Of a stretch of 64,000 bases of DNA, positions 41,869 to 49,762 are shown piece after piece (position 1 is the stretch's first letter; each line of letters begins with the position of its first letter). Source of the stretch: Cypionkella sinensis. Lineage in GTDB: Bacteria; Pseudomonadota; Alphaproteobacteria; Rhodobacterales; Rhodobacteraceae. Position numbers and translations under genes: made by a program. The notes beneath the pieces were generated by a model, which saw only the letters and a program-made list of their open reading frames with translations, was not told where the DNA came from and did no database searches. Location: positions 1,178,001 through 1,242,000 of the forward strand of contig NZ_JBHRTO010000001.1 of NCBI RefSeq assembly GCF_042646385.1, read 5' to 3'.

Positions 41869-41937
41869 CCCACCCTGACACGGCGCAGTCGCTTTTGCTG
41901 CGTCGCTGGAAATCTCCCCAACTGAAAAAGGTGCCCC

Positions 41938-42333
41938 ATGACAAAACCACATACCGTGCTTGAGATGACCCGGATCGACGCGCAGAACCTGCACAAGAAG
42001 ATCAGCGCCAACATGGCCAAGGCCGAACATGCCACCTGGGCAGATGTGAAGGCCGTTCAAAGCGACATCAACGCGCTCGGGCTCAAGATGAAGACGCTCG
42101 GCACCGATCAGGCCGATGACGTGAAAGCCGGCATCAAAGCCGCAATCAGCAAACTCGAAGCCGCAGGCCGGTTGGTCGAGGACAAGGCCGTCGCTGCCAA
42201 GGATGGCGTCAAGCACGCCAATACCGCGATGCTGGACAGCGCCCACAAGGCCGCCCAAAGCCTCAGCGCCGCCGTCGCCGCCGCCCGCACCAACTTGGCC
42301 CACGCCATTGAACCGAAAAAGGTGGTCGCATGA
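41938..42333 (+). CDS. Helical hypothetical protein
   Basis: An AAAAAGGTG site precedes the ATG of this 131-residue protein. It is almost entirely alpha-helical in composition, with Ala/Lys-rich repeats (ADDVKAGIKAAISKLEAAGR, AQSLSAAVAAARTNLAHAIE). This is like phasin- or apolipoprotein-type amphipathic proteins, without a family match I can name. Its stop overlaps the next start (ATGA). Confidence 0.65.
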   Translation: MTKPHTVLEMTRIDAQNLHKKISANMAKAEHATWADVKAVQSDINALGLKMKTLGTDQADDVKAGIKAAISKLEAAGRLVEDKAVAAKDGVKHANTAMLDSAHKAAQSLSAAVAAARTNLAHAIEPKKVVA

Positions 42334-42854
42334 ATACCTACATCGCCGTCATCTTCTCCTCGGGCGACAAGGCCCATGCCGGTTTGCGCAAACTTTGGCA
42401 GTTGGACGATGAAGGGGCCTTGACCGTGCACGGCGCCGCCGTCGTGCGCCGTGATGACATGGGCCACATCCGCGTCGCCGACCGCAACAGCGATCTGGGC
42501 ACGCGCACCGCCATCGGTGTCGGTATCGGCGCGCTGATGGGTGTTTTTGCCGGGCCTCCCGGCTTGGTCGTGGGCGCGTTGGCTGGTGCCGCCATCGGCG
42601 CGACAGCAGATGCCGTCACCGAGACCCGCCGCGAACTTGCGGCAAATGAAGGTTTCTTCACCCTGAAACATGGCCAGTCAGCCGTGGTGGCAGAAGTCTC
42701 GGAAACCTGGGCTTCAACCCTCGACGAGGCGATGCGGCCACTGGGCGGCACGATCTACCGGCGCCTGAATACCGCCGGAACCGACGCCGCCTTCGGCCCC
42801 AACTACTACAACAGCTACCTTTATCCCTACTACTACGAGCCGATGTACGACTGA
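42330..42854 (+). CDS. DUF1269-like protein with glycine-zipper segment
   Basis: This 174-residue protein starts with a ferredoxin-like half (YIAVIFSSGDKAHAGLRKLW, then AAVVRRDDMGHIRV). A Gly/Ala-rich pair of helices follows (GIGALMGVFAGPPGLVVGAL, AGAAIGATADAV), then a second half (SAVVAEVSETWASTLDEAM). This matches the DUF1269 pattern. The end is unusually tyrosine-rich (NYYNSYLYPYYYEPMYD). No function is known. It is coupled to the preceding helical protein. Confidence 0.8.
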   Translation: MNTYIAVIFSSGDKAHAGLRKLWQLDDEGALTVHGAAVVRRDDMGHIRVADRNSDLGTRTAIGVGIGALMGVFAGPPGLVVGALAGAAIGATADAVTETRRELAANEGFFTLKHGQSAVVAEVSETWASTLDEAMRPLGGTIYRRLNTAGTDAAFGPNYYNSYLYPYYYEPMYD

Positions 42855-42937
42855 CCGCCCCGTGTCTTCCGTCACCACCAAGGTGTCAGGGTTGTCTTGG
42901 CACCAATGGCCGGATTTGGCCTAAAGGAAATCCAGAA

Positions 42938-43330
42938 ATGAAGAACTTCACAAAGTTGCTGACGACCGCCGCGCTGATCGCCGGTGTTGCAATGGTCGCC
43001 CCTGCTTTTGCAGACGCTGCCAAGCAAACCATCGTGCTGACCCAAGTCGATCCGGTTGTGCTGGCCACAGGCTGGCGCGCAACTGCCATCATCGGTGCTG
43101 CGGTCTATGACGACGCGGGCACCGAAATCGGCAAGCTGGAAGACATGATCATCACCGCCAGCGGCACCGTCCCCTACGCCGTGGTCTCGGTCGGCGGCTT
43201 TCTGGGCATGGATGCCCACCATGTCGTCGTAGCCGCATCCGCGCTGGAATTGGTCGGCAAGAAACTTACCCTGCACGGTGCCACCAAAGAGTCGCTCAAG
43301 GCCCTGCCAAACTACACCTTCGCCTCTTGA
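42938..43330 (+). CDS. Exported PRC-barrel protein
   Basis: An AAAGGAA site precedes the ATG of this 130-residue protein. A clear Sec signal peptide (LLTTAALIAGVAMVAPAFA) ends near residue 25. The PRC-barrel domain follows: IIGAAVYDDAGTEIGKLEDM, then VSVGGFLGMDAHHVVV. Exported PRC-barrel proteins of this kind are common in alphaproteobacteria and of unsettled function. A hairpin at 43338-43366 follows. Confidence 0.85.
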   Translation: MKNFTKLLTTAALIAGVAMVAPAFADAAKQTIVLTQVDPVVLATGWRATAIIGAAVYDDAGTEIGKLEDMIITASGTVPYAVVSVGGFLGMDAHHVVVAASALELVGKKLTLHGATKESLKALPNYTFAS

Positions 43331-43337
43331 TGACCCT

Positions 43338-43366
43338 GTCAGGGCCGCAATCACCGCAGCCCTGAC
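43338..43366 (+). terminator. Hairpin after the PRC-barrel gene
   Basis: GTCAGGGC and GCCCTGAC form a perfect 8-bp stem 8 bases past the stop codon, ahead of the cytochrome gene. There is no T-run. Confidence 0.5.
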
Positions 43367-43395
43367 GCATTCCCCCAACGCTAAAGAGGTGTCTT

Positions 43396-43797
43396 GTGCG
43401 CCATCGCATCATGTTTGCCACAAGCGCGCTTTTATCGCTCGCGCTGCCCGCACTCGCGCAGGACGCGGGCATAACACCGCTGCACCCCGATCTGCCCGCG
43501 CGCACCTTCGCCGCCGCCTGTGGCGCGTGCCATTACCGGGGTGAGGGCAAAACGCCCTTCGGCACGCGGGGCCCGGCGGCGGATGCAAGCCCGGACGATC
43601 TGGTGCAGTTTATCCTGTTCGGCAAGGCCCCCGAATTCGGCGAAGGCCAGATGCCCGGATTTGCCGCCGCGCTGACCGATGCGGATGTGACCCGGCTGGC
43701 CAACTGGCTGCGCGCCATCGCCAAACCAGATGCGCCTTGGGCAGACGTTCCGGCCAGCGTGGCCAAAATGCGCGTCAGCGGCCAGCGTGAAGATTGA
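43396..43797 (+). CDS. Exported mono-heme c-type cytochrome
   Basis: A GTG start after AAGAGG gives 133 residues with a signal peptide (MFATSALLSLALPALAQ). The heme site is CGACH at residues 42-46 and the distal ligand is probably Met86 in EGQMPGF. It is first of a three-gene set with the 2Fe-2S and molybdopterin subunits. In such periplasmic hydroxylases the cytochrome accepts the electrons, so it is probably part of the enzyme complex. Confidence 0.9.
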   Translation: MRHRIMFATSALLSLALPALAQDAGITPLHPDLPARTFAAACGACHYRGEGKTPFGTRGPAADASPDDLVQFILFGKAPEFGEGQMPGFAAALTDADVTRLANWLRAIAKPDAPWADVPASVAKMRVSGQRED

Positions 43798-43827
43798 AGC
43801 ATTGCACACCTACAGGAGCGGCAGACC

Positions 43828-44286
43828 ATGATCGAATTCACACTCAACGGCAAATCTGTGTCAGTTGCCGCCGATCCCGACACCCCGCTGCTGTGGGCGA
43901 TCCGTGACGATCTGGGGCTGACCGGCACCAAATTCGGCTGCGGTATTGGCATGTGCGGCGCCTGCACCGTGCATATCGACGGTCAGGCAATCCGGTCCTG
44001 CATCACGATGCTGGCAGATGCCGCCGGCGCAAGTGTCACCACCATTGAAGGGTTGGACCCCGCCCACGCCCACCCGGTGCAAAAGGCATGGCTAGCTTTG
44101 CAGGTCCCGCAATGCGGCTACTGCCAGTCGGGCCAGATCATGCAGGCGGTGGCGCTGATCGACCAATACAGCAGCCCCACGGATGCCGTGATCGACGCCA
44201 TCATGGCGGGCAATTTGTGCCGTTGCATGACCTATGCGCGCATTCGGGAAGCCATCAAGCAAGCCGCGCTGGAAATGGAGCCCTGA
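43828..44286 (+). CDS. 2Fe-2S subunit of a molybdopterin hydroxylase (IorA-like)
   Basis: This 152-residue protein has the two [2Fe-2S] motifs of the xanthine oxidase small subunit. The plant-type cluster uses Cys38, Cys43, Cys46 and Cys58 in CGIGMCGAC and further on. The second uses Cys96, Cys99, Cys131 and Cys133 in CGYC and CRC. It passes electrons from the Mo centre to the cytochrome. An AGGAGC site precedes the ATG. The large subunit gene begins one base after its stop. Confidence 0.95.
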   Translation: MIEFTLNGKSVSVAADPDTPLLWAIRDDLGLTGTKFGCGIGMCGACTVHIDGQAIRSCITMLADAAGASVTTIEGLDPAHAHPVQKAWLALQVPQCGYCQSGQIMQAVALIDQYSSPTDAVIDAIMAGNLCRCMTYARIREAIKQAALEMEP

Positions 44287-44287
44287 G

Positions 44288-46567
44288 ATGACCAAGCTGA
44301 ACGCCTTCCCCCTGACGCGCCGCGGCTTTCTGATCTGCGCTGGCGCCAGCGGCCTTGTCTGCGGCTTCACCACCCCCGCCCTCGCGACATGGAGCCCTCT
44401 TGTAACGACCGCGCCCACAACAGCACCCACCTTTGACCCCACCCTGTGGTATGCCATCGAGGCCACAGGCCTTGTCACGGTCAACATCATCCGCGCCGAG
44501 TTGGGTCAGCACATCGGCACCGCCATCGCCCGCATTCTGGCCGATGAACTCGAGGTTGACTGGGCCCAAGTCCGCATCACCCATGTCGATACCGATCCGA
44601 AATGGGGCACTATGGTCACTGGCGGCAGCTGGTCGGTCTGGCAAAGCTTCCCGATCTACGCGCAAGCAGGTGCCGCCGGGCGCATCGCGCTGATTGAGGC
44701 CGGGGCTGCGATGATGGGCACCAATGCAGCCGATTGCACGGCTGCGGCGGGTGTCGTCTCGGGCGGCGGTAAATCCATAACATACGCCGAAATCGTGGCC
44801 CACGGCCTGACCCGCAGCTTTACCGCCGACGATCTGGCCGCCATGCCGATCAAAGCCGCCGCCGAGCGCCGCCTGATTGGCAAACCCGTCTCAGCCCTTG
44901 ATATCGCCTGTAAAATCGACGGCTCCACCGTTTATGGCATCGACGCAAGGGTGGATGGCATGCTGTACGCCCGCCCGCTGCTGCCGCCCACCCGCTACGG
45001 CTCGGTTGTGACCACAGTTGACGATTCCGCCGCCAAGGTGGTCAAGGGCTATGTCTCCAGCCTGATCCTGAATGATCCCTCCGGCACAGTTCCCGGCTGG
45101 GTGATGGTCATGGCCGATAGCTATGCCGCAGCGCTGAAAGCCTCGGCCCTGGTCAAGGTGACATGGACGCCAGGGCCGACCGCTGCCGTGGGCGAACAGC
45201 AAATCCAGGACCGCGCCCGCGCGCTGATCGCCGATCCCAGGGGCGGCGCGCTGCTGGACACGGGCGGGGGCGACACCGACGCGGCTTTTGCCGCCGCCAC
45301 ATCGACAGTTGAGGCGACCTTCACCACCGCCACAGTCCTGCACTTTCAGATGGAACCGCTGAATACCCTCGCTGTAGAGGTAAATGGCGTGATGGAAATT
45401 CACACCGGCAACCAATGGCAAAGCCTGATCCTGCCGCAACTGGCGACAGCCTTGGGGCGCGACGCCAGCAAGATCGTGATGCGCACCTATCCCATCGGCG
45501 GCGGCTTTGGGCGCAGGCTGAACGGCGATTACGCGATCCCCGCCGCCTTGGCCGCGCAAGCGCTGAAACGCCCGGTCAAGATGATTCTGACCCGTGAAGA
45601 CGACGCGCGCTTCGACTCCCCCCGGTCGCCTTCGGTGCAGACCTTGCGCATGGCGTTCGATACCAAGGGCACTGTCATCGGCATGGAACACCACGCCGCC
45701 GCAGGCTGGCCCACTCAGGCGATGGCCGCGTTCTTTATGCCGATGGGCACCAACAACCAGCCCTACGATCCGTTTGCGATTTCTGGCGCGGACCATTGGT
45801 ATGAGGTCGGTGCCCTGAAAGTCCGCGCCCTTTCAAACGATTTGGCACTCGCCACCTTCCGCCCCGGCTGGCTGCGATCTGTCGGGCCGGGCTGGACAAA
45901 CTGGGCGCTGGAAAGCTTCATGGATCAGGCGGCAGCCCATGTGAAGACTGATCCGCTTGCCTTCCGGCTTAGCCTGCTGACAGGTGCGGGTCGCAACGCA
46001 GGCATCACGCCCAGCGACAAAGGCGGCGCGCTGCGGCAGGCGGCGGTGTTGCAACAGGCGGCCAGCAAGGCCGGATGGGGCACGGCCCTGCCCGCAGGCG
46101 CAGGCCGCGGCATCGCCACCAGCTTTGGCCAAGAACGCGGCATGCCCACATGGGTCGCTTGCGTGGCCGACGTGACGGTGGACAAAACCACCGGTGCGGT
46201 TCGGGTGCAAAAACTGACGATTGTCACCGACGCAGGCACCATCATCGACCCCGATTCAGCCCTTGCCCAAACCCAAGGCGCGGCCCTTTGGGGCCTCAGC
46301 ATGGCGCTTTACGAGGGCACCGAATTTGTGGTGGGCCAGGTGCGCGATACCAACCTGAACACCTACACGCCGCTGCGCATCAGCGACATGTCTGCGCTGG
46401 ACATCAGCTTTGTCGCCAGCACCGAAGTGCCCGTCGGCCTGGGCGAGCCTGCGACCACCGTCATCGCCCCCGCCATCGCCAACGCAATCTTCAGCGCAAC
46501 AGGCGCGCGGGTCACACACATCCCGATCACGCCACAGGCAGTGCTGGCTGCGATCAAGAGGCTATGA
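44288..46567 (+). CDS. Molybdopterin-binding large subunit of an aldehyde/isoquinoline oxidoreductase (IorB-like)
   Basis: The ATG at 44288 gives 759 residues and a Tat leader with twin arginines (FPLTRRGFLICAGASGL). The rest matches the single-chain large subunit of isoquinoline 1-oxidoreductase and membrane-linked aldehyde dehydrogenases. Segments are TVNIIRAELGQHIGTAIARI, GGSWSVWQSFPIYAQAGAA, YPIGGGFGRRLNGDYAIP, and a late VPVGLGEPATTVIAPAIANA with the probable active-site glutamate. It hydroxylates aldehydes or N-heterocycles in the periplasm. The substrate is not evident. Confidence 0.93.
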   Translation: MTKLNAFPLTRRGFLICAGASGLVCGFTTPALATWSPLVTTAPTTAPTFDPTLWYAIEATGLVTVNIIRAELGQHIGTAIARILADELEVDWAQVRITHVDTDPKWGTMVTGGSWSVWQSFPIYAQAGAAGRIALIEAGAAMMGTNAADCTAAAGVVSGGGKSITYAEIVAHGLTRSFTADDLAAMPIKAAAERRLIGKPVSALDIACKIDGSTVYGIDARVDGMLYARPLLPPTRYGSVVTTVDDSAAKVVKGYVSSLILNDPSGTVPGWVMVMADSYAAALKASALVKVTWTPGPTAAVGEQQIQDRARALIADPRGGALLDTGGGDTDAAFAAATSTVEATFTTATVLHFQMEPLNTLAVEVNGVMEIHTGNQWQSLILPQLATALGRDASKIVMRTYPIGGGFGRRLNGDYAIPAALAAQALKRPVKMILTREDDARFDSPRSPSVQTLRMAFDTKGTVIGMEHHAAAGWPTQAMAAFFMPMGTNNQPYDPFAISGADHWYEVGALKVRALSNDLALATFRPGWLRSVGPGWTNWALESFMDQAAAHVKTDPLAFRLSLLTGAGRNAGITPSDKGGALRQAAVLQQAASKAGWGTALPAGAGRGIATSFGQERGMPTWVACVADVTVDKTTGAVRVQKLTIVTDAGTIIDPDSALAQTQGAALWGLSMALYEGTEFVVGQVRDTNLNTYTPLRISDMSALDISFVASTEVPVGLGEPATTVIAPAIANAIFSATGARVTHIPITPQAVLAAIKRL

Positions 46568-47043
46568 TCGCCACGCTCGGCTGCCAAAGAGGCTTGAAGC
46601 GACGTCAATGTCTGATCGTCCCAAGTTTGCCGTCAGGCTTGGTGCATCCAGATGGGCCCGGATACACTCGCGATGGTAAAATCCAAGCCGGGACTAATCT
46701 TGCAAACCTGGTCTCTGGCATGTCGGTCAGGTAGCACAAATACGGATCGCGATCTTGATTTTATCGCATCACCTCTTGTTGTCCGCATCAGACATACGGC
46801 GTGAAGGGCCACGGTGTTCTTTGATCTCGGCCGACAATAGACCCCACGGTGCCACGGTTAAGGGCGCCAGTGACGCGTTCACAGCACAAAACATATAGAC
46901 TGTATCTTGCAGCCTACGGCACCAAGCGCTACTTTTAAGCCTGTGTGACAACTGTAGCACATGACTGTATCACAGACGACCTTCGCCGCAGTAATTTTCA
47001 TTACAAATCAATAACTTGCAGAATGACCGAATTTGGCTCCACG
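46568..47043. other. Decayed right end of the island, no gene seen
   Basis: No convincing coding frame is present between the IorB-like gene and attR. A 63-codon minus-strand frame at 46769-46960 has no ribosome site and no recognisable features. The stretch is more AT-rich than the cargo and carries the TGTATCACAG motif at 46966-46975. It looks like element-end DNA. Confidence 0.55.
46966..46975. repeat. TGTATCACAG motif, right end of island
   Basis: This is an exact copy of the ten-base motif found twice at 7557-7579 near the left end. A related TGTAGCAC lies about a dozen bases before it. It is a possible recombinase arm site. Confidence 0.5.
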
Positions 47044-47061
47044 CCCTACCGCCGGAGCCAA
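47044..47061. other. attR: copy of tRNA-Asn 3' end, right island boundary
   Basis: CCCTACCGCCGGAGCCAA repeats 7485-7502 exactly. The flanking bases differ on both sides, which fixes the length at 18. No tRNA structure precedes it, so this is the displaced 3' end left by integration. Confidence 0.9.
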
Positions 47062-47344
47062 TCTTTCCCAAGCGATTGATATGGCAAAAGTTTAGCCCTT
47101 TCGGGGGATATTTGTGCATTCGCGCGGCACAGCCTTGCACCCGACGCCAATGCCAAAATGACCGCTGTTACAAATCGCCCAAATTCCACTGAAAATGCCC
47201 ATTGTTTGCGTTAACATCGTGCGTTTTCCGGTGAAAACTGCCGATTTTCGCGTGATCTGCGCGGTTTAAGGGGTGACGGCTTGGCGCTGCTCTGCCAAAT
47301 TCCGGACGATCCCTTTTCCTGATGCTTTCACAAAGGCCGCGCGC

Positions 47345-48826
47345 ATGACGACTCCTGATATTCTCATCATCGGCTCTGGCATGGGTGGGGCAACGTTGGC
47401 GGCGGCTTTGGCGCCTTCGGGGAAAACCATCGTCATACTGGAGCGTGGCGATTGGTTGCGCGACAGTGTTGCGGCGCGCGATCCGGCGGCGGTGTTCGGC
47501 GGGCATTTCAGCCCCGGTGAGACCTGGTATGACGCGGCAGGTGGCACCTTCACGCCGAACAACTACTATCACCCCGGCGGCAATTCGAAATTCTATGGCG
47601 CGGTGCTAATGCGCTATCGGGCCGAAGATTTTCGCCCGCTCAAGCATATGGGTGGCACTGCCCCCGGCTGGCCGATGTCTTACGATGAATTCGAGCCGGA
47701 TTATCAGGCCGCCGAGGAGATGTATCAGGTGCGCGGCGCTTTGGGCGAAGACCCGACCGAGCCGCACCACTCGCGCCCCTACCCCTTCCCGCCGGTGCCA
47801 CACGAGCCGGATATGGTCGATCTGTGCAACCGGCTGAAGGCACAGGGCCTGCACCCCGGCGCGCTGCCGCTTGGCGTGGATATTGATCTGTGGCTGAAAG
47901 GCGGCCCACTGACCTTTGACGGCTTCCCGAACACCCGTGGCGGCAAAAGTGATGCCGAAACCATCGGCCTTGCCGCCGCGCTGAAACATCCGAATGTCAC
48001 CCTGATCACCAAGGCCAAGGTCACGCGCTTGGTGGCCGACGCGGGCCGCATCACGGCGGTGGAATACGAACACGATGGCCAGCCCAAGCAGATTTCAGCG
48101 GGCACGGTCTGCCTTTGCGCGGGGGCGGTGAAATCGGCCTGCCTGCTGCTGGCCTCCGCCGATGCAGCGAACCCCACGGGCCTTGCGAACCGCTCCGATC
48201 AGGTCGGCCGCAACTTCATGAACCACAACATCACCGCCGTTCTGGGCGTCAGCCCGTTCCGCCGCAACCGCTCGGTTTATGAAAAGACCATCCAGATGAA
48301 TGACTGGTATCTAACGGGTGGGCCGAATGGCGAGCCTTTGGGCAATGTGCAGATGCTGGGGCGGATCACGGGTGAGATCATGGCGGCGGAATCGGGCTTG
48401 CCGCTGTTCGTATCGCGCTGGCTGGCGGATCATTCGGTGCATCTGATGACGATGTCGGAAGACCTGCCGAACCCGGAAAGCCGTGTCACCTTGCGCGATG
48501 GCCAGATCGTGCTGCAATGGCATCGCTCGAACTGGGAGGCGCATGACGCGCTGAATGCCAAGCTGAAGGCCACGCTGAAAAAGGCGGGCTGGCCGCTGGT
48601 GCTGACCAAGACGTTTGAAAAGCGCACGCCCAGCCATCAATGCGGCACGGCACGGATGGGACTGGACCCGGCGACGAGTGTAGTGAACCCGGATTGCCGC
48701 AGCCATGATATCGAGAACCTCTACATCTGCGATGCCTCGGTGCTGCCGACCTCGGCTGCGGCGAACCCGTCTTTGACGGTGGCGGCTTTGGCGATCCGCA
48801 CCGCGCGGCAGATGCTGCGCGGGTAG
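47345..48826 (+). CDS. GMC-family FAD-dependent oxidoreductase
   Basis: The ATG at 47345 gives 493 residues starting with the FAD dinucleotide fold (ILIIGSGMGGATLAAALA). The GMC C-terminal signature follows: HQCGTARMG with the catalytic histidine region and CDASVLPTSAAANPSLTVAAL. The family oxidises sugars and alcohols. The NNYYHPGGNSKFYGAVL stretch suits the glucose/choline dehydrogenase-like group. It is the first backbone gene right of the island, so before insertion it would have been the neighbour of tRNA-Asn. The substrate is unknown. Confidence 0.9.
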   Translation: MTTPDILIIGSGMGGATLAAALAPSGKTIVILERGDWLRDSVAARDPAAVFGGHFSPGETWYDAAGGTFTPNNYYHPGGNSKFYGAVLMRYRAEDFRPLKHMGGTAPGWPMSYDEFEPDYQAAEEMYQVRGALGEDPTEPHHSRPYPFPPVPHEPDMVDLCNRLKAQGLHPGALPLGVDIDLWLKGGPLTFDGFPNTRGGKSDAETIGLAAALKHPNVTLITKAKVTRLVADAGRITAVEYEHDGQPKQISAGTVCLCAGAVKSACLLLASADAANPTGLANRSDQVGRNFMNHNITAVLGVSPFRRNRSVYEKTIQMNDWYLTGGPNGEPLGNVQMLGRITGEIMAAESGLPLFVSRWLADHSVHLMTMSEDLPNPESRVTLRDGQIVLQWHRSNWEAHDALNAKLKATLKKAGWPLVLTKTFEKRTPSHQCGTARMGLDPATSVVNPDCRSHDIENLYICDASVLPTSAAANPSLTVAALAIRTARQMLRG

Positions 48827-48928
48827 AACGGTCAAATTGGCCGGGACTAGCAAACTCTCTGGGAGAGAGTTTGCCCCGGTCATTTGGGAACGTATCGGTA
48901 AACCGCTTCAAGCAGCGATGGCAGAGGG

Positions 48929-49012
48929 CAGCGCCTGACCTGGCGGGCGAGAAGCGCCTGCCATGGGCAGGGCAGGCGCTGCCCGGAGGCTTTGGGCCTC
49001 CGGGGGGTTCAG
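48929..49012. repeat. Dispersed intergenic repeat, type B copy 2
   Basis: This is the second copy of the 351-432 element. The preceding CAAACTCTCTGGGAGAGAGTTTG hairpin at about 48850-48873 recalls the start of the type A repeats, so the two types may be related. The repeat fills the gap between the convergent GMC and TetR genes and may act in termination. Confidence 0.65.
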
Positions 49013-49056
49013 CCGAGATGTCGCCCTTGGCAGATGCAAAGCACCTGCCACACCAA

Positions 49057-49689
49057 TCACTCCGCCAGCCCCCGCGTCAGGGCCGTGACCAAGGCCGCAA
49101 CCTCACCCGACACCTGATCGCGCGGCGTGGCCACAAACCGCGCCGTCAGCGCCAGCATCACCACGCCATGCACGGCGGCAAATACGGTCAGCGCGCGCTG
49201 ACGCAAAGCATCACCCGCCAACTCGGGGCGCAGCTTTCCCAACGGAGTGATAATCTGCGCGATCAAGACGGCATGTTCGGCGCGGTGCCAATCCGGGGCC
49301 TCAATCCCCTCGGGCAGACGATGGGTGAACAACGCCGCCCACAGCCGGAAATTCGCCAGCGCAAAGCCGACATAGCCCTGCGCCAGTGCCGCCATCACCG
49401 CCTTTGGCCCCTGCCCCGGCACCACCGCCGCCTGCAACGCCGCCCCCAGCCGCGCTAAGGTGCGCGAGTTGACATGCAGGATCAGCCGATCCAGATCTTC
49501 AAACGCGGTATAGAGCGCGCCCAAAGCACAGCCCGCATCCGCCGTCACATCGCGCGCCTTCAGCCCGTTCAGGCCACCCGCCGCGATTCGCGCTTCGGCG
49601 GCGTCGATCAGCCGCATCTTCAGCCCCTCGCGCTGCTCTTCGCGATTGTTACGCATTTCGCCCTCGATTATTTCCTGAACAGCGTTCAT
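49057..49689 (-). CDS. TetR-family regulator of the PspA-like operon
   Basis: This 210-residue protein has an N-terminal TetR helix-turn-helix (LIDAAEARIAAGGLNGLKAR, DVTADAGCALGALYTAFEDL). The C-terminal domain (YVGFALANFRLWAALFTHRL) is of the TetR_C type found in many alphaproteobacterial regulators. Its first codons overlap a TGAAC-N3-GTTCA operator. Two more such operators lie between it and the divergent PspA-like gene, so it almost certainly represses itself and that operon. The inducer is unknown. Confidence 0.92.
   Translation of the reverse strand: MNAVQEIIEGEMRNNREEQREGLKMRLIDAAEARIAAGGLNGLKARDVTADAGCALGALYTAFEDLDRLILHVNSRTLARLGAALQAAVVPGQGPKAVMAALAQGYVGFALANFRLWAALFTHRLPEGIEAPDWHRAEHAVLIAQIITPLGKLRPELAGDALRQRALTVFAAVHGVVMLALTARFVATPRDQVSGEVAALVTALTRGLAE
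49676..49688. promoter_or_regulatory. TetR operator 1
   Basis: TGAACAGCGTTCA is a perfect 5-bp-arm palindrome overlapping the regulator's own start codon region. Confidence 0.8.
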
Positions 49690-49697
49690 TATTTTCT

Positions 49698-49710
49698 TGA
49701 ACGACGTTCA
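49698..49710. promoter_or_regulatory. TetR operator 2
   Basis: TGAACGACGTTCA has the same pattern. It overlaps the probable -35 element TTGAAC (49697-49702) of the rightward promoter, whose -10 CATACA follows after 17 bases. Confidence 0.8.
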
Positions 49711-49732
49711 CACCTCTGTCATACAATCTTCA

Positions 49733-49745
49733 TGAACACCGTTCA
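49733..49745. promoter_or_regulatory. TetR operator 3
   Basis: TGAACACCGTTCA has the same pattern. It lies just downstream of the probable transcription start and 18 bases before the PspA-like ATG. Confidence 0.8.
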
Positions 49746-49762
49746 TAACAAGGGAGATTGAA

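Larger units (their letters stand above)
7503..47061. mobile_element. Genomic island of about 39.6 kb in tRNA-Asn
   Basis: The element lies between two exact 18-bp copies of the tRNA-Asn 3' end. A tyrosine-recombinase-like coding fragment begins 120 bases inside the left end in the expected orientation, and short TGTATCACAG repeats occur near both ends. The dispersed backbone repeats at 351-432, 2384-2580, 4938-5108 and 48929-49012 all lie outside it, and I saw none inside. No transfer, replication or excisionase genes were recognised. Cargo is stress and low-oxygen physiology plus a MarR/nuclease/AAA-protease module. Because the integrase lacks its catalytic domain, the island is probably fixed unless a recombinase acts in trans. 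Confidence 0.88.

Noticed and set aside
46750..46770. TTGATTTTATCGCA as an FNR box near the right end
   Set aside because: Only one half matches and no gene start is nearby.
46769..46960. 63-codon minus-strand frame at the right island end
   Set aside because: No ribosome site, no recognisable features, in degenerate element-end DNA.
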